Positions 16,253 through 25,381 of a DNA stretch of 64,000 nt are shown here, in pieces. Source of the stretch: an uncultured Eggerthellaceae bacterium (GTDB lineage: Bacteria; Actinomycetota; Coriobacteriia; Coriobacteriales; Eggerthellaceae); contig CAJTVP010000004.1 in assembly GCA_910580205.1 (NCBI GenBank), forward strand, positions 71,965 through 135,964, in the 5' to 3' direction. Within the stretch, counting starts at the first letter, position 1. Each line of letters begins with the position of its first letter. The position numbers and the translations under genes are program-made. The notes below the pieces were generated by a model. It saw nothing but the letters and a program-made list of their open reading frames with translations, was not told where the DNA came from and searched no databases.

Positions 16253-19066
16253 GTGGCGCGCAAGAGAAAGCCCGCTCACGATGAGCAGACCAGCAAGAAG
16301 AAGCCATCTGCCAAGACCAGCGCTCCGCTGAAGCGCCACCGGCCTCAAGAGGTGGCGGAACCGCAGGACGGCCTGTTCGATGAGACGACGAAACGCGACA
16401 TCGCGGGCATCTCGTTCATCGTGGCCGCCATCGTCTTCATGCTCCTCGTCGCCATCCCGGCTGACGGAGCCATCGTGAGCGCCGTCGCATCGGAATGGAT
16501 CCATCTTCTGTTCGGCGTGGGCGCCTACATCCTGCCGTTCGTGCTGGCGGGCATCGGCGCCACGTTCTTGTACCGCTCCGAGCGCGAGCGGGTCCCGGCA
16601 CGCGCCGCCATCGGCCTTTCCGTCATCTTCATCTCGCTTCTGGCCTTGATCGCCACCTTCACGCCCACCACCTCCCTGGGCGCTGAGGACTTGCAGCTGC
16701 TGTTCTTGGACACGAACCTGGTGAGCCATGGCGGGTACATCGGCGCGGGGCTGGCGTTCGCTTGCATGAGCCTGTTCGGGCGTCTGATCAGCGGCGTCAT
16801 CTTCGTCGGTCTCATGATCATCGGCCTCGTCATCGTGGGATTCTCCGTGTCAAAGACGATCGAACGGGCGCGGATCCGGAAGCGCCAGCGGGATCAGCGG
16901 CGCCATGAAGACCCCACCAGCTCCTTCGGCAGCAAGCGCTTGCGGGTGCGGAAAGCGGAGGATGTGGCCATGCAGCCAGGGCAGCCGGCGAACTTCGATG
17001 AAGCGCTCCTGGCCCAGATGCCGGAGCGGGCCGATGTCACGCGCCCCCTCATGGCCGCTCCCGCCGCCCATCCTGAGACCGCTCTCCAAAGCGCGCCCAC
17101 TCCCGCCGAGCAGCGCATCGAATACGCTCGCGCGGTGCTGCCGGATCCCCATGCGGTTCCCTCGGATCGCCCGAGCGACCCCTTGGGAGACCAGCTCACG
17201 CGCCCGCTCGGAGCCGACGAGCTTCCCCAGCCCGTCCAAGCTGACCCGCAGGAAGTGTTCCTGCCGCTCGTGAATCTGACCCCAGAAGCCGAAGACCCGG
17301 AGAGCCTCCCTTTCGATGAAGAGCCGGCGGAAGAGGATTTCATCCGCTTGTCCCAGTGGGGTGGCGGCAGAGGGAAGGGGGAAGAGGAGACCGCTCCGGA
17401 TGATGGCGCGCTCAAGCCCGTTTCCTTCTCTTCGGATATCGCCGCGCTCGCCGAATCCTTGCCGCGCATCGATGACGCCGTGCCGCTTCCCGCCGAAGCC
17501 ATCAAGCCTCAAAGGAAGCCCCGTCCCAAGCAGGAGGAGCCGCGCCGCGCGGACACCGTGAAGCTGGAGGAGGTGAGCGCGCAGCCCGTCCAGGAAGGAG
17601 GGTTCACGCTGCCGCCTCTATCCCTGCTGAAGCAGCCAGGCCGCTCCTCGAAGCGCTCCGGCAGCGCTTCCGCCCTCAAGCAGACCGCATCCGTGCTCCA
17701 ACAGACCTTGGAGAGCTTCGGCATCAACGCCGCGGTGGTGGGCTGGATCGCGGGTCCCACGGTGACGCTCTTCCAGGTGGACTTGCCCTCTGGCGTGCGC
17801 GTGAGCCGCATCATCAATCTGAACGATGACATCGCGCTCGCCCTCGCATCTCCCGGCGTGCGCATCTTCGCGCCCATCCCGGGCACGAACCACGTGGGGA
17901 TAGAGATCCCGAACGCCGATCGCCAGACCGTGCTCCTCTCCGAGGTGCTGAAAGACGCGAAGGGCGGCGCGCTCGAGATCGCCATCGGGAAGGATGTGGA
18001 AGGACGCTCCATCATCTCCGATCTGGCGAAGATGCCGCATCTGCTCATCGGGGGCACCACCGGTTCGGGCAAATCCGTCTCCATCAACGCCATGATCATG
18101 TCCATCCTCATGCGCGCCACGCCCGATGAGGTGCGCTTCATCATGATCGACCCGAAGCGCGTCGAGTTCACGCCTTACAACGGCATCCCGCATCTCTACG
18201 TCCCCGTGGTGACGGAGCCGAAAGAGGCGGCCAGCGCTCTGGCTTGGGGCGTGGCTGAGATGGAGCGGCGCCTCAAGGTCTTCTCCAAGATCGGCGTGCG
18301 CAACATCACCCAGTTCAACGCCAAGGTGAAAGACGGCGGCACCATGGATGACCAAGGGCGCGAGCTGGAGCCCTTGCCCTACATCGTCATCATCATCGAC
18401 GAGCTGGCTGACCTCATGATGAACGTCGGCAAGGAAGTGGAGCTGTCCATCTCGCGCATCGCGCAGCTGGCGCGCGCAGCTGGCATCCATCTGATCGTGG
18501 CCACCCAGCGCCCTTCCACCAACGTGGTGACCGGGCTGATCAAGGCGAACATCACCAACCGCATCGCCTTCAACGTGGCCTCCGGCATAGATTCCCGCGT
18601 CATCCTGGATACGCCTGGAGCTGAGAATCTGATCGGCCTGGGGGATATGCTCCTCTCCAAACCGGAGCTGCCGAAACCTCAGCGCATCCAGGCCTGCTAC
18701 GTCTCTGAAGAGGAGATCGCATCCATCGTCGATTTCGTGAAGGCCCAAGGGGAGCCGGAGTATCATTCGGACATCTTGCAAACGAACCTGATGTCTTTGG
18801 GCGACACGTCTCCTCAAGGACGCGGAGGGGAAGCGAACGACCCGCTCGTCTGGGAAGCGGCGGAGATCGTCGTTTCTAGTAAAATGGGATCAACTTCCAA
18901 CATCCAGCGAAGGTTGAAAGTGGGCTATGCGCGCGCAGGACGCATCATGGACCAGCTTGAAGAGCTGGGAGTGGTCGGGCCGGCGAATGGATCCAAACCA
19001 CGCGAGGTGCTGGTCGATGAGCTTGAATTGGAGACGCTGAAGGCATTCGAGGGAACGGACGGCTGA
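16253..19066 (+). CDS. ftsK: DNA translocase FtsK/SpoIIIE
   Basis: 937 residues, starting at a GTG 10 bp after AAAGGAGG. A basic N-terminal tail is followed by four membrane segments (about residues 45-200), then a Pro/Glu-rich linker (about 215-460). The motor has Walker A GGTTGSGKS (about 597-605) and Walker B YIVIIIDELADLMM (about 706-719). A C-terminal winged-helix gamma domain (about 865-937) reads DNA polarity and contacts XerD. The protein pumps chromosome ends through the septum and activates Xer recombination at dif. A candidate dif lies at 35375, about 16 kb downstream. Confidence 0.97.
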   Translation: MARKRKPAHDEQTSKKKPSAKTSAPLKRHRPQEVAEPQDGLFDETTKRDIAGISFIVAAIVFMLLVAIPADGAIVSAVASEWIHLLFGVGAYILPFVLAGIGATFLYRSERERVPARAAIGLSVIFISLLALIATFTPTTSLGAEDLQLLFLDTNLVSHGGYIGAGLAFACMSLFGRLISGVIFVGLMIIGLVIVGFSVSKTIERARIRKRQRDQRRHEDPTSSFGSKRLRVRKAEDVAMQPGQPANFDEALLAQMPERADVTRPLMAAPAAHPETALQSAPTPAEQRIEYARAVLPDPHAVPSDRPSDPLGDQLTRPLGADELPQPVQADPQEVFLPLVNLTPEAEDPESLPFDEEPAEEDFIRLSQWGGGRGKGEEETAPDDGALKPVSFSSDIAALAESLPRIDDAVPLPAEAIKPQRKPRPKQEEPRRADTVKLEEVSAQPVQEGGFTLPPLSLLKQPGRSSKRSGSASALKQTASVLQQTLESFGINAAVVGWIAGPTVTLFQVDLPSGVRVSRIINLNDDIALALASPGVRIFAPIPGTNHVGIEIPNADRQTVLLSEVLKDAKGGALEIAIGKDVEGRSIISDLAKMPHLLIGGTTGSGKSVSINAMIMSILMRATPDEVRFIMIDPKRVEFTPYNGIPHLYVPVVTEPKEAASALAWGVAEMERRLKVFSKIGVRNITQFNAKVKDGGTMDDQGRELEPLPYIVIIIDELADLMMNVGKEVELSISRIAQLARAAGIHLIVATQRPSTNVVTGLIKANITNRIAFNVASGIDSRVILDTPGAENLIGLGDMLLSKPELPKPQRIQACYVSEEEIASIVDFVKAQGEPEYHSDILQTNLMSLGDTSPQGRGGEANDPLVWEAAEIVVSSKMGSTSNIQRRLKVGYARAGRIMDQLEELGVVGPANGSKPREVLVDELELETLKAFEGTDG

Positions 19067-19092
19067 TCGCTGATCTGAAGAGAGGTTCATTC

Positions 19093-20367
19093 GTGGCTCA
19101 GGGGAGGTCATACGGGGATCAATTGCGCGAGGCCCGTGAGCGCCAGGGGATCGATCTGGTGACCATGGCCCGTCGGCTCCACATCCGTCCTGACATCGTC
19201 GGCACCCTTGAGAACGCTGATTTCGCGAAGATGCCCGCCCATGGCTACACCAAGAACATGGTGCGCGCCTATGCGCGCCAAGTCGGGCTTGATGAAGGGC
19301 GCATCTGCGAGATGTACACCCAGCAGAGGGAGCGCGCAGACGGCGTCCCCTACAGCATCTCCCGCTCGCTCCATTCAGAGCCGCTGCCTCCTCGCTCCCG
19401 TTCAACCTCGCGCGATCGAGGAGAAGCGCGTTCAAGCCGGTTCTCTCAGCCGTTGGAGGACGACGCGCCCTCATCTCGGCGCTCGTCGCGTCCTTCTCGT
19501 TCCCGCAGCCTTTCGATCCCGCTTCAAGATGACGCTCCCGCCGAACGGAGGAGCGCCTCCATCAATCGCGAACGCTCAGCGGCCTCCACGCGAACCTCCT
19601 TCCGCGATCGCTCGCAACGCGGACGGTTCTCGGATCTGGCCTCCTCCTTCGCACAGCCCTCTGCGCGGGAGCCGCGCACCACGAAGGTGCAGACGTCCTT
19701 CACGCAAGGCGGCACTTACAACGCCAGCAGCCGGAACGCCCACCGCTCCTCTTCCTTGGCCGGAGCAGGGTCGAAGATCCTCAGCATGGTGAACCTCCGC
19801 GTCGCGCTCATCATCGCGGCTGCCGCTTTGATCATCATCCTGGCCGTCGTGCTCTTGAACGGCGGCAAGCAGTCCGTCGAAGAGGTGCCAGACATCCCCA
19901 TCTCAGGGCTCACGGACACCTCGTCCACTGACCCGAACGCCATGCCCGCGCCCGTTCTGGCAGAGCCCACCAGCGCCACCTTCACCTTCTCGGTGGCCGA
20001 AGGTGGCAAATCGTGGATCAACATCTACGAGAACGGCGATTCCACGCCTGTGTTCTCTTCGGTCGCGGAAGGCCCCATGACAAAAGACTTCGAGGTCACG
20101 GGCACGCTCACCTTCGAGACGGCGAACATCACGCCGGTGACCATCATGGTGGACGGCGAAGAAGTGCAGCCCACGGTCTCATCGAAAACGTCCATGTATG
20201 TCTACGTCGTGGATTTCCCGGCCATCTTGAGCGCTTGGAAAGAGGCTCACGGCGCTGAGGGCGATACGGAAGGAGAAGGCGGCACAGCAGAGGCAGGCAG
20301 CTCCTCAACCGCTTCCAATGCCTCCAGCGCCTCCAACTCAGCAAGCGCTTCGAACCCCACGCGGTGA
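19093..20367 (+). CDS. RodZ-like helix-turn-helix membrane protein
   Basis: 424 residues. An N-terminal RodZ-type helix-turn-helix (GDQLREARERQGIDLVTMA, to about residue 75, with the conserved Y-x-K-x-x-V-R-x-YA segment) is followed by a Ser/Arg-rich linker of about 150 residues. A single membrane span (about 233-255) and an extracellular beta domain of the DUF4115 type (about 285-390) come next. A Ser/Ala-rich tail ends the protein. RodZ links MreB or other shape determinants to the wall. Starts at a GTG after GAAGAGAGG. The ftsK-rodZ-...-pgsA order is shared with Bacillus. The long low-complexity linker is unusual. Confidence 0.85.
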   Translation: MAQGRSYGDQLREARERQGIDLVTMARRLHIRPDIVGTLENADFAKMPAHGYTKNMVRAYARQVGLDEGRICEMYTQQRERADGVPYSISRSLHSEPLPPRSRSTSRDRGEARSSRFSQPLEDDAPSSRRSSRPSRSRSLSIPLQDDAPAERRSASINRERSAASTRTSFRDRSQRGRFSDLASSFAQPSAREPRTTKVQTSFTQGGTYNASSRNAHRSSSLAGAGSKILSMVNLRVALIIAAAALIIILAVVLLNGGKQSVEEVPDIPISGLTDTSSTDPNAMPAPVLAEPTSATFTFSVAEGGKSWINIYENGDSTPVFSSVAEGPMTKDFEVTGTLTFETANITPVTIMVDGEEVQPTVSSKTSMYVYVVDFPAILSAWKEAHGAEGDTEGEGGTAEAGSSSTASNASSASNSASASNPTR

Positions 20368-20487
20368 GGCCGAAATCTCGCAGGCGCTTCAGTACATTCA
20401 TATCGCGGTTTTGCAACCACTGGTGCTCACCCGCCATCACGGCAGCGGTTTGTGGTTTATCATGCGAGCATCGAGAAAGGATGACCC

Positions 20488-20985
20488 ATGGCAAAGGAAT
20501 GCAGTTTCGACATCGTTTCCCAGGTTGACATGCAAGAAGCCGACAACGCCTATCAGCAGGCCAGCAAAGAGCTCAAGCAACGCTACGACCTCAAGGACGC
20601 CGATGTGGACCTCATGCTGGACAAGCAGAAGCACGAGATCACCATCGTGGCGCCGTCTGATTTCGTCTGCAACCAAGTGATCGACATCCTGAACGGCAAG
20701 CTCGTGAAGCGCAAGATCGATCTGAGCGCCGTTCGCTGGTCTGATCCGCAAAGCGTCTCCGGTGGCCGCGTGAAGCGCGAAGGCTCCATCATCAGCGGCA
20801 TCGACAAGGACACGCTCACGCGCATCAACAAGTTCCTGAAAGGGCTCAAGCTGAAGATCAAGACGCAGATCGAAGGTGACAAGATCCGCGTGAGCTCCGC
20901 TTCGCGCGACACCCTCCAGGACACGATCGCCCATCTCCGGGCGGAGGATTTCGGGCAACCGCTCCAATTCGAGAACTACCGCTAG
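20488..20985 (+). CDS. yajQ: YajQ-family nucleotide-binding protein
   Basis: 165 residues spanning the full family. It begins CSFDIVSQVDMQEADNAYQQA and has the ELKQRYDLKD and SGGRVKREGSI segments of the two ferredoxin-like RNA/nucleotide-binding folds. Some members bind cyclic di-GMP and others bind RNA or ribosomes, and the role here is open. A GAAAGGA site precedes the ATG. The 120-bp upstream gap has a TATCAT (20458-20463) that could be a -10 box, without a good -35. Confidence 0.93.
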   Translation: MAKECSFDIVSQVDMQEADNAYQQASKELKQRYDLKDADVDLMLDKQKHEITIVAPSDFVCNQVIDILNGKLVKRKIDLSAVRWSDPQSVSGGRVKREGSIISGIDKDTLTRINKFLKGLKLKIKTQIEGDKIRVSSASRDTLQDTIAHLRAEDFGQPLQFENYR

Positions 20986-20996
20986 AACTTTCGGTG

Positions 20997-22307
20997 ATGA
21001 CCAGCATGCCCGCCCCAGCGCTCCCCGCGCTCTACATGGAAACGCTGGGATGCGCGAAGAACGTGGCCGACAGTCACGAGATGGAAGCGCGCGCCCGCGT
21101 GGCCGGGTATCGATTCTGCGATGATGTCCGAGAGGCTGACGCCATCATCGTGAACACCTGCTCGTTCATCCAATCCGCCGCTGAGGAGAGCATAGACTCC
21201 GTGCTGGAAGCGCTCGAAGCCGCCAAGCGAGAAGGAGGAGATGCTCCCGTCATCGTATGCGGCTGCATGCCCGCTCGCTACGGCGAAGATCTGAAAGAGG
21301 CGTTCCCTGAGGTGGCGCGCTTCCTTCCTTGCAAAGAGGAAGGGGCGCTCGCGCAGGCGCTGGATGAGCTTTTGGGACGGGAGCGGGGGTCAGAGGCCGT
21401 TGCTCCGCCATCGCGCGCTCAGGGGACGTTCGCCTACGTCAAGATCTCGGAAGGGTGCGACCGCTGGTGCTCCTTCTGCACCATCCCGCAGATACGCGGG
21501 CGCTATCAGAGCTTTCCCGCATCGGAGATAGAAGAAGCCGTCACGGGCCGCCTTTCGGAGGGCTCGCGGGAGATCGTCTTGATCGGACAGGACACGGGGA
21601 TCTGGGGCAGGGACCTCCCTGATGCGCCTGACCTCGCGTGGCTCTTGGCCCATCTGGCGGACAGGTTCCCAGACGTCCGGTTCCGCGTCATGTACACCGA
21701 GCCAGAAGGCGTCAGCGACAGGCTCCTGGACGCGATCGCAGAACATAGGAACCTTTGCGATTATCTGGACATCCCGTTCCAGCACGTCGTTCCACGGCTT
21801 TTGAAGGATATGAACCGCGGGGGCAGCGCGGAGGAGTTCTTGGACCTCATCCGCCGCATCCGCCAGCGCATCCCTGCCGTCACGCTGCGCACCACGCTCA
21901 TGAGCGGGTTCCCCGGAGAGACGGAGCAGGACCATGAGGCGCTCCTGCGCTTCGTTCAAGAGGCTGATCTGGAGCATGTGGGCGTCTTCGCCTATTCCCA
22001 GGAAGAGGGCACGCGCGCCGCGGAGCTCCCCGACCAGGTTCCCGAAGAGGTCAAGCAGCTGCGCGCCTCTGAGGTCCGCAGCGAAGCGGACGCCGTGAGC
22101 GCAGCGGTCATCCAAGAGCGCATCGGGACGGAAGCATCCGTCCTCATCGAGGGCGAGGAAGAGGATGGTCAGCTGTACGGGCGCGCGGAGAGCCAAGCGC
22201 CTGAGGTGGATGGCGTCACCTATGTGGACAGGGGAGAGGTGGGCGCCGTCACGGCCGTGCGCGTGGTGGACACGTTCCTCTATGACATGGAAGGAGAGGC
22301 GTTGTGA
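20997..22307 (+). CDS. rimO: ribosomal protein S12 methylthiotransferase RimO
   Basis: About 436 residues. The N-terminal MTTase domain (METLGCAKNVADSHEM, with further Cys at about 50 and 84) is followed by the radical-SAM site CDRWCSFCTIPQIRG (about residues 152-166) and a C-terminal TRAM domain. The variant CSFCTIP separates RimO from MiaB. It adds a methylthio group to Asp88/89 of ribosomal protein S12 using two [4Fe-4S] clusters. Possible starts are GTG 20994, ATG 20997 and ATG 21006. The stop overlaps the next start by 4 nt. The second methylthiotransferase, miaB, is at 28690. Confidence 0.94.
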   Translation: MTSMPAPALPALYMETLGCAKNVADSHEMEARARVAGYRFCDDVREADAIIVNTCSFIQSAAEESIDSVLEALEAAKREGGDAPVIVCGCMPARYGEDLKEAFPEVARFLPCKEEGALAQALDELLGRERGSEAVAPPSRAQGTFAYVKISEGCDRWCSFCTIPQIRGRYQSFPASEIEEAVTGRLSEGSREIVLIGQDTGIWGRDLPDAPDLAWLLAHLADRFPDVRFRVMYTEPEGVSDRLLDAIAEHRNLCDYLDIPFQHVVPRLLKDMNRGGSAEEFLDLIRRIRQRIPAVTLRTTLMSGFPGETEQDHEALLRFVQEADLEHVGVFAYSQEEGTRAAELPDQVPEEVKQLRASEVRSEADAVSAAVIQERIGTEASVLIEGEEEDGQLYGRAESQAPEVDGVTYVDRGEVGAVTAVRVVDTFLYDMEGEAL

Positions 22308-23467
22308 GCCGGGAGAGCGCGCCGTCCGCCAAGCAGGGCATCTGGACGCCCGCGAACATCGTCACCGTTGTGAGGATCTGCTTGGTGCCCGTGTTCATCT
22401 TGGCGCTTTTGAGCCCGTGGCCGATGTGGTTCGGCATCGATGGCTTGGTCGACGACCAGGCGAAATCCCTCATCGCCGTGCTCCTCTTCGCCATCATCTC
22501 ATGCACCGATTGGGTGGACGGCTATCTGGCCCGCAGCCGTGATGAGGTCACGGATTTCGGCAAGTTCATGGACCCCCTGGCGGACAAGATCCTGGTGGCC
22601 GCCGCCCTTTTGGCTTTGATCGAGCTCCAAGTGCTGCCCTCATGGCCGGTGCTCATCATCCTCACCCGCGAGTTCATCGTCTCCGGCATCAGGATGCTCG
22701 CCGCATCCAAAGGGGTCGTCATCGCCGCCAGCTGGTACGGGAAGGCGAAAACGGTCTTCCAGATCGCGGCGATCATCCTGTTCCTGCTCAAAGGCTCCTT
22801 GCACCCCGCTGATGTCACCTCCGTTCTGCACGACCCCCTCTACCTCGCCTCGTGGGCGGTCATGCTCATCGCCCTCGCGCTGACGATCGTCTCCTTGGTC
22901 GATTACCTGGCGAAAGCGTGGCCGCTGATCAAGCAAGCGGACGTGTCGGGAAGAGAGGATGCCATCAAAGGCGAAGCTCTCCCGGAGCCCATCCAGAAGC
23001 TCGCCGGCGCCGTCATCGCTCATGCGGTGGAGAACGGCTTGACCTTATGCACCGCCGAGAGCTTGACCGGAGGGATGATATCCACCGCGCTCACCTCCGT
23101 GAGCGGCTCTTCCCAGGCTTTCCTCGGCGGGATCGTGAGCTATGCCCTTTCCGTCAAAGAGAAGACGCTGGACGTTGACGGACGCCTGCTTGAGCGCGAA
23201 GGCGCCGTTGATGGGAACGTCGCCATGCAGATGGCTCAAGGCGCTGCCAAAGAAACGGGCGCTGACGTGGCGGTTTCGGTCACGGGGATCGCAGGGCCTG
23301 GAGGGGCTGAGCCGGGAAAGCCGGTCGGCACCGTGTTCATCGGCTTCCATGCCCAGAGTGAGACCGGCTTCGAAGAGGCGCATTTCACCGGCGCCAGGGA
23401 AGAGATACGGCAGAAGACCACTGCGCGCGCTCTTGAAGTCCTGGATGCGCTCATGGTGAGAGCATGA
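22304..23467 (+). CDS. fused CDP-diacylglycerol-glycerol-3-phosphate phosphatidyltransferase (PgsA) and CinA C-terminal NMN amidohydrolase
   Basis: 387 residues in one uninterrupted frame. Residues about 15-215 are a CDP-alcohol phosphatidyltransferase with five to six membrane spans and the signature D-G-x2-A-R-x8-G-x3-D-x3-D (WVDGYLARSRDEV, then GKFMDPLADK, about residue 70). Residues about 228-385 are the soluble CinA C-terminal domain with TAESLTGGMISTALT, GGIVSYALSVKEK and SVTGIAGPGG. The first half makes phosphatidylglycerol phosphate at the membrane. The second deamidates nicotinamide mononucleotide in pyridine-nucleotide recycling. The CinA half lacks the N-terminal molybdopterin-like domain. 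In Bacillus pgsA and cinA are separate neighbours before recA; here they are joined. Confidence 0.9.
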   Translation: MSRESAPSAKQGIWTPANIVTVVRICLVPVFILALLSPWPMWFGIDGLVDDQAKSLIAVLLFAIISCTDWVDGYLARSRDEVTDFGKFMDPLADKILVAAALLALIELQVLPSWPVLIILTREFIVSGIRMLAASKGVVIAASWYGKAKTVFQIAAIILFLLKGSLHPADVTSVLHDPLYLASWAVMLIALALTIVSLVDYLAKAWPLIKQADVSGREDAIKGEALPEPIQKLAGAVIAHAVENGLTLCTAESLTGGMISTALTSVSGSSQAFLGGIVSYALSVKEKTLDVDGRLLEREGAVDGNVAMQMAQGAAKETGADVAVSVTGIAGPGGAEPGKPVGTVFIGFHAQSETGFEEAHFTGAREEIRQKTTARALEVLDALMVRA

Positions 23468-23514
23468 TGGATGGCGCGCGATGATCTGGCGGATCTGTGA
23501 TGATTCGCGGAAGG

Positions 23515-23536
23515 GAGATGATGGATCCATCATCTC
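23515..23536. repeat. 22-bp perfect palindrome between pgsA-cinA and recA
   Basis: GAGATGATGGA (23515-23525) followed directly by its exact reverse complement TCCATCATCTC (23526-23536). As RNA it gives a 9-bp stem with a GATC loop 47 nt after the pgsA-cinA stop. No T-run follows. It could be a factor-dependent terminator, an mRNA-end stabiliser or a protein site. The rest of the roughly 270-bp gap up to the recA promoter shows no gene. Confidence 0.55.
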
Positions 23537-23672
23537 TGCCAGGTTTCGCGATGGTGAAACGATGGCGAACATCCGCCCTTCGCGATGAACGGATGTGACG
23601 TGCTTCTGATGAATGGAGCGTCTAGCATGGAGAACATCACCTGATCGGAACGCACCGACAAGGGATCGGAAC

Positions 23673-23700
23673 TTGACGGACAAACAAATGTTCGTATAAT
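23673..23700 (+). promoter_or_regulatory. recA promoter
   Basis: TTGACG (23673-23678), a 16-bp spacer and a perfect TATAAT (23695-23700), ending 42 bp before the recA ATG. A LexA box lies within the spacer, so repressor binding would cover the RNA polymerase site. Confidence 0.8.
23681..23694. promoter_or_regulatory. LexA (SOS) box at recA
   Basis: CAAACAAATGTTCG. It differs from the Gram-positive/actinobacterial SOS consensus CGAAC-N4-GTTCG by one base in the left arm. Placement between -35 and -10 of recA and similarity to the two boxes at lexA (33920, 33946) support it. Confidence 0.75.
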
Positions 23701-23742
23701 GTCCCTATCAGCTTGCTGATGCAGAACAGACAAGGAGCTCAG

Positions 23743-24777
23743 ATGAATCCCACCAAAGACGAACTACTGAAATCCACCACAGACCAGATCAAGAAGAAAT
23801 TCGGCAAAGGCTCCATCATGAAGCTCGGAGAGGGCGGAGCTGACCTGAGCGTTGGCGCCATTCCCACCGGGGCGCTTCCTTTGGACGTGGCGCTCGGCAT
23901 CGGCGGCGTCCCCAAAGGCAGGATCATCGAAGTCTACGGACCTGAATCAAGCGGCAAGACCACTCTCGCGCTCCAGATCCTCGCAGAGTGCCAGGCGCAG
24001 AACGGCATCGTCGCGTTCATAGATGCAGAGCATGCGCTCGATCCGGTCTATGCGGCCAAGCTCGGCGTGGACATAGATGACGTCCTCATCTCCCAGCCAG
24101 ACACCGGAGAGCAAGCCCTTGAGATCTGCGACATGCTGGTGCGTTCTGGCGCGGTGGACTGCGTCGTCGTGGACTCCGTGGCGGCCCTCGTCCCCCGGGC
24201 GGAGATCGAAGGGGAGATGGGGGATACCACCGTCGGCCTGCAAGCCCGCCTGATGTCCCAAGCGCTCCGCAAGCTGGCTGGATCGCTCTCCCGCTCGAAC
24301 ACCACCTGCATCTTCATCAACCAGCTCCGTGAGAAGATCGGCGTGATGTTCGGCAACCCAGAGACCACCACAGGCGGTCGCGCGCTGAAGTTCTTCTCCA
24401 GCGTCCGCATCGACATCCGCCGCATCGAATCCATCAAGCAGAACGGGGAAGCCATCGGGAATCGCGTCCGCGCGAAGATCGTCAAGAACAAAGTGGCTCC
24501 CCCTTTCCGCCAGGCCGAGTTCGACCTCATGTTCGGTGAAGGCATATCCAAAGAAGGCTGCATCATCGACATGGCTGTGGATTGCGGCGTGGCGAAGAAG
24601 AGCGGCGCATGGTACACCTATGGCGAGGAAAAGCTCGGACAGGGCAGGGAAGCGGCGAAGCAGACCTTGAAGGAGAATCCTGACATCCGGGATGAGATCG
24701 AAGCGCGCGTGCGTGAATACTATGAGGTCCCGGTCATCTCCGCCGCCGCGCTCAAAGATGCGCCCATTGAGAATTGA
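23743..24777 (+). CDS. recA: recombinase RecA
   Basis: 344 residues. It has Walker A GPESSGKTTL (about residues 66-75), the DAEHALDP segment, Walker B CVVVDSVAALVPRAE, the mobile loop 2 INQLREKIGVMFGNPETTTGG, and the C-terminal domain. RecA forms filaments on ssDNA, drives strand exchange and stimulates LexA self-cleavage. The start at 23743 gives the standard N-terminus (MNPTKDELL). The in-frame ATG at 23713 lies between promoter and ribosome site and is not used. No intein or fusion is present. The stop overlaps the recX start by one base. Confidence 0.98.
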   Translation: MNPTKDELLKSTTDQIKKKFGKGSIMKLGEGGADLSVGAIPTGALPLDVALGIGGVPKGRIIEVYGPESSGKTTLALQILAECQAQNGIVAFIDAEHALDPVYAAKLGVDIDDVLISQPDTGEQALEICDMLVRSGAVDCVVVDSVAALVPRAEIEGEMGDTTVGLQARLMSQALRKLAGSLSRSNTTCIFINQLREKIGVMFGNPETTTGGRALKFFSSVRIDIRRIESIKQNGEAIGNRVRAKIVKNKVAPPFRQAEFDLMFGEGISKEGCIIDMAVDCGVAKKSGAWYTYGEEKLGQGREAAKQTLKENPDIRDEIEARVREYYEVPVISAAALKDAPIEN

Positions 24778-25325
24778 TGCTTTGGCCTGATGACCTCGCC
24801 GGGGAAGGCATCGCGCCCCCGGCGCTCCCTGAGGGTCCGTTCGACGAACAGGTGCAGAAGGCGTTCCAGAAGATACTGCGATGCGCGAGCGTGAAGGAGC
24901 AATCCAGCCTGAAGATGGCCGCCAAGCTCGCCCAAGCGGGCTTCTCGCCAGCGGTCATCAAGACCGCCATGGACAAGGCGGTCCGCTGCTCATGCATCGA
25001 CGATGCGCGCTATGCGGAATGCCTCATCCGGTCCACCCTCGCCAAGGGAAACGGGCTCTCTTTCGCGCTTGAAGAGATAGGATCTCTGGGGATAGATCCG
25101 GATCAGCTTGAGAGCTACCAGGATTACCTTGACGCGGGAAGCGGCTATGCGCTGGAGCAAGCCCTCCGGTGCCTTGAGGGAAGCAGGGTATACGGGAAAG
25201 ACCCTTACGCCCGCTGCGTCCGAAAGCTCATCTCGAAAGGGCACTCTCCTGAGACCGCCTCTGAAGCGGCGCGCCTCCATGTTGAAAGGGAGGGCTGCCG
25301 CTCATCGTCTTCTTCATGCGGCTGA
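24777..25325 (+). CDS. recX: regulatory protein RecX
   Basis: About 182 residues, mostly helical, with the three-repeat RecX layout. Visible pieces are KMAAKLAQAGFSPAVIKTAMDKA with CIDDARYAE, a degenerate middle repeat, and the last repeat YARCVRKLISKGHSPETASEA. RecX modulates RecA filaments and usually follows recA, as here (TGATG overlap). The usual R-R-S/P-x-x-x-L signature is degenerate, so the family call rests on layout and position. The tail CRSSSSSCG is unusual, with two Cys flanking a Ser run. Confidence 0.8.
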   Translation: MLWPDDLAGEGIAPPALPEGPFDEQVQKAFQKILRCASVKEQSSLKMAAKLAQAGFSPAVIKTAMDKAVRCSCIDDARYAECLIRSTLAKGNGLSFALEEIGSLGIDPDQLESYQDYLDAGSGYALEQALRCLEGSRVYGKDPYARCVRKLISKGHSPETASEAARLHVEREGCRSSSSSCG

Positions 25326-25366
25326 TATGGTCTTTGCATGAGACGGATGTACGCCTGAAAACCGTT

Positions 25367-25375
25367 TGCTATAAT
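25367..25375 (+). promoter_or_regulatory. extended -10 promoter of the rny leader
   Basis: TGC followed by TATAAT (25370-25375): an extended -10 in an AT-rich gap after recX. The -35 is poor. A start near 25382 is predicted. Confidence 0.6.
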
Positions 25376-25381
25376 CCGAAC

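Noticed and set aside
17618..18817. 399-codon open frame antisense to ftsK
   Set aside because: Shadow of the ftsK motor region; His/Asp-rich composition and no family features.
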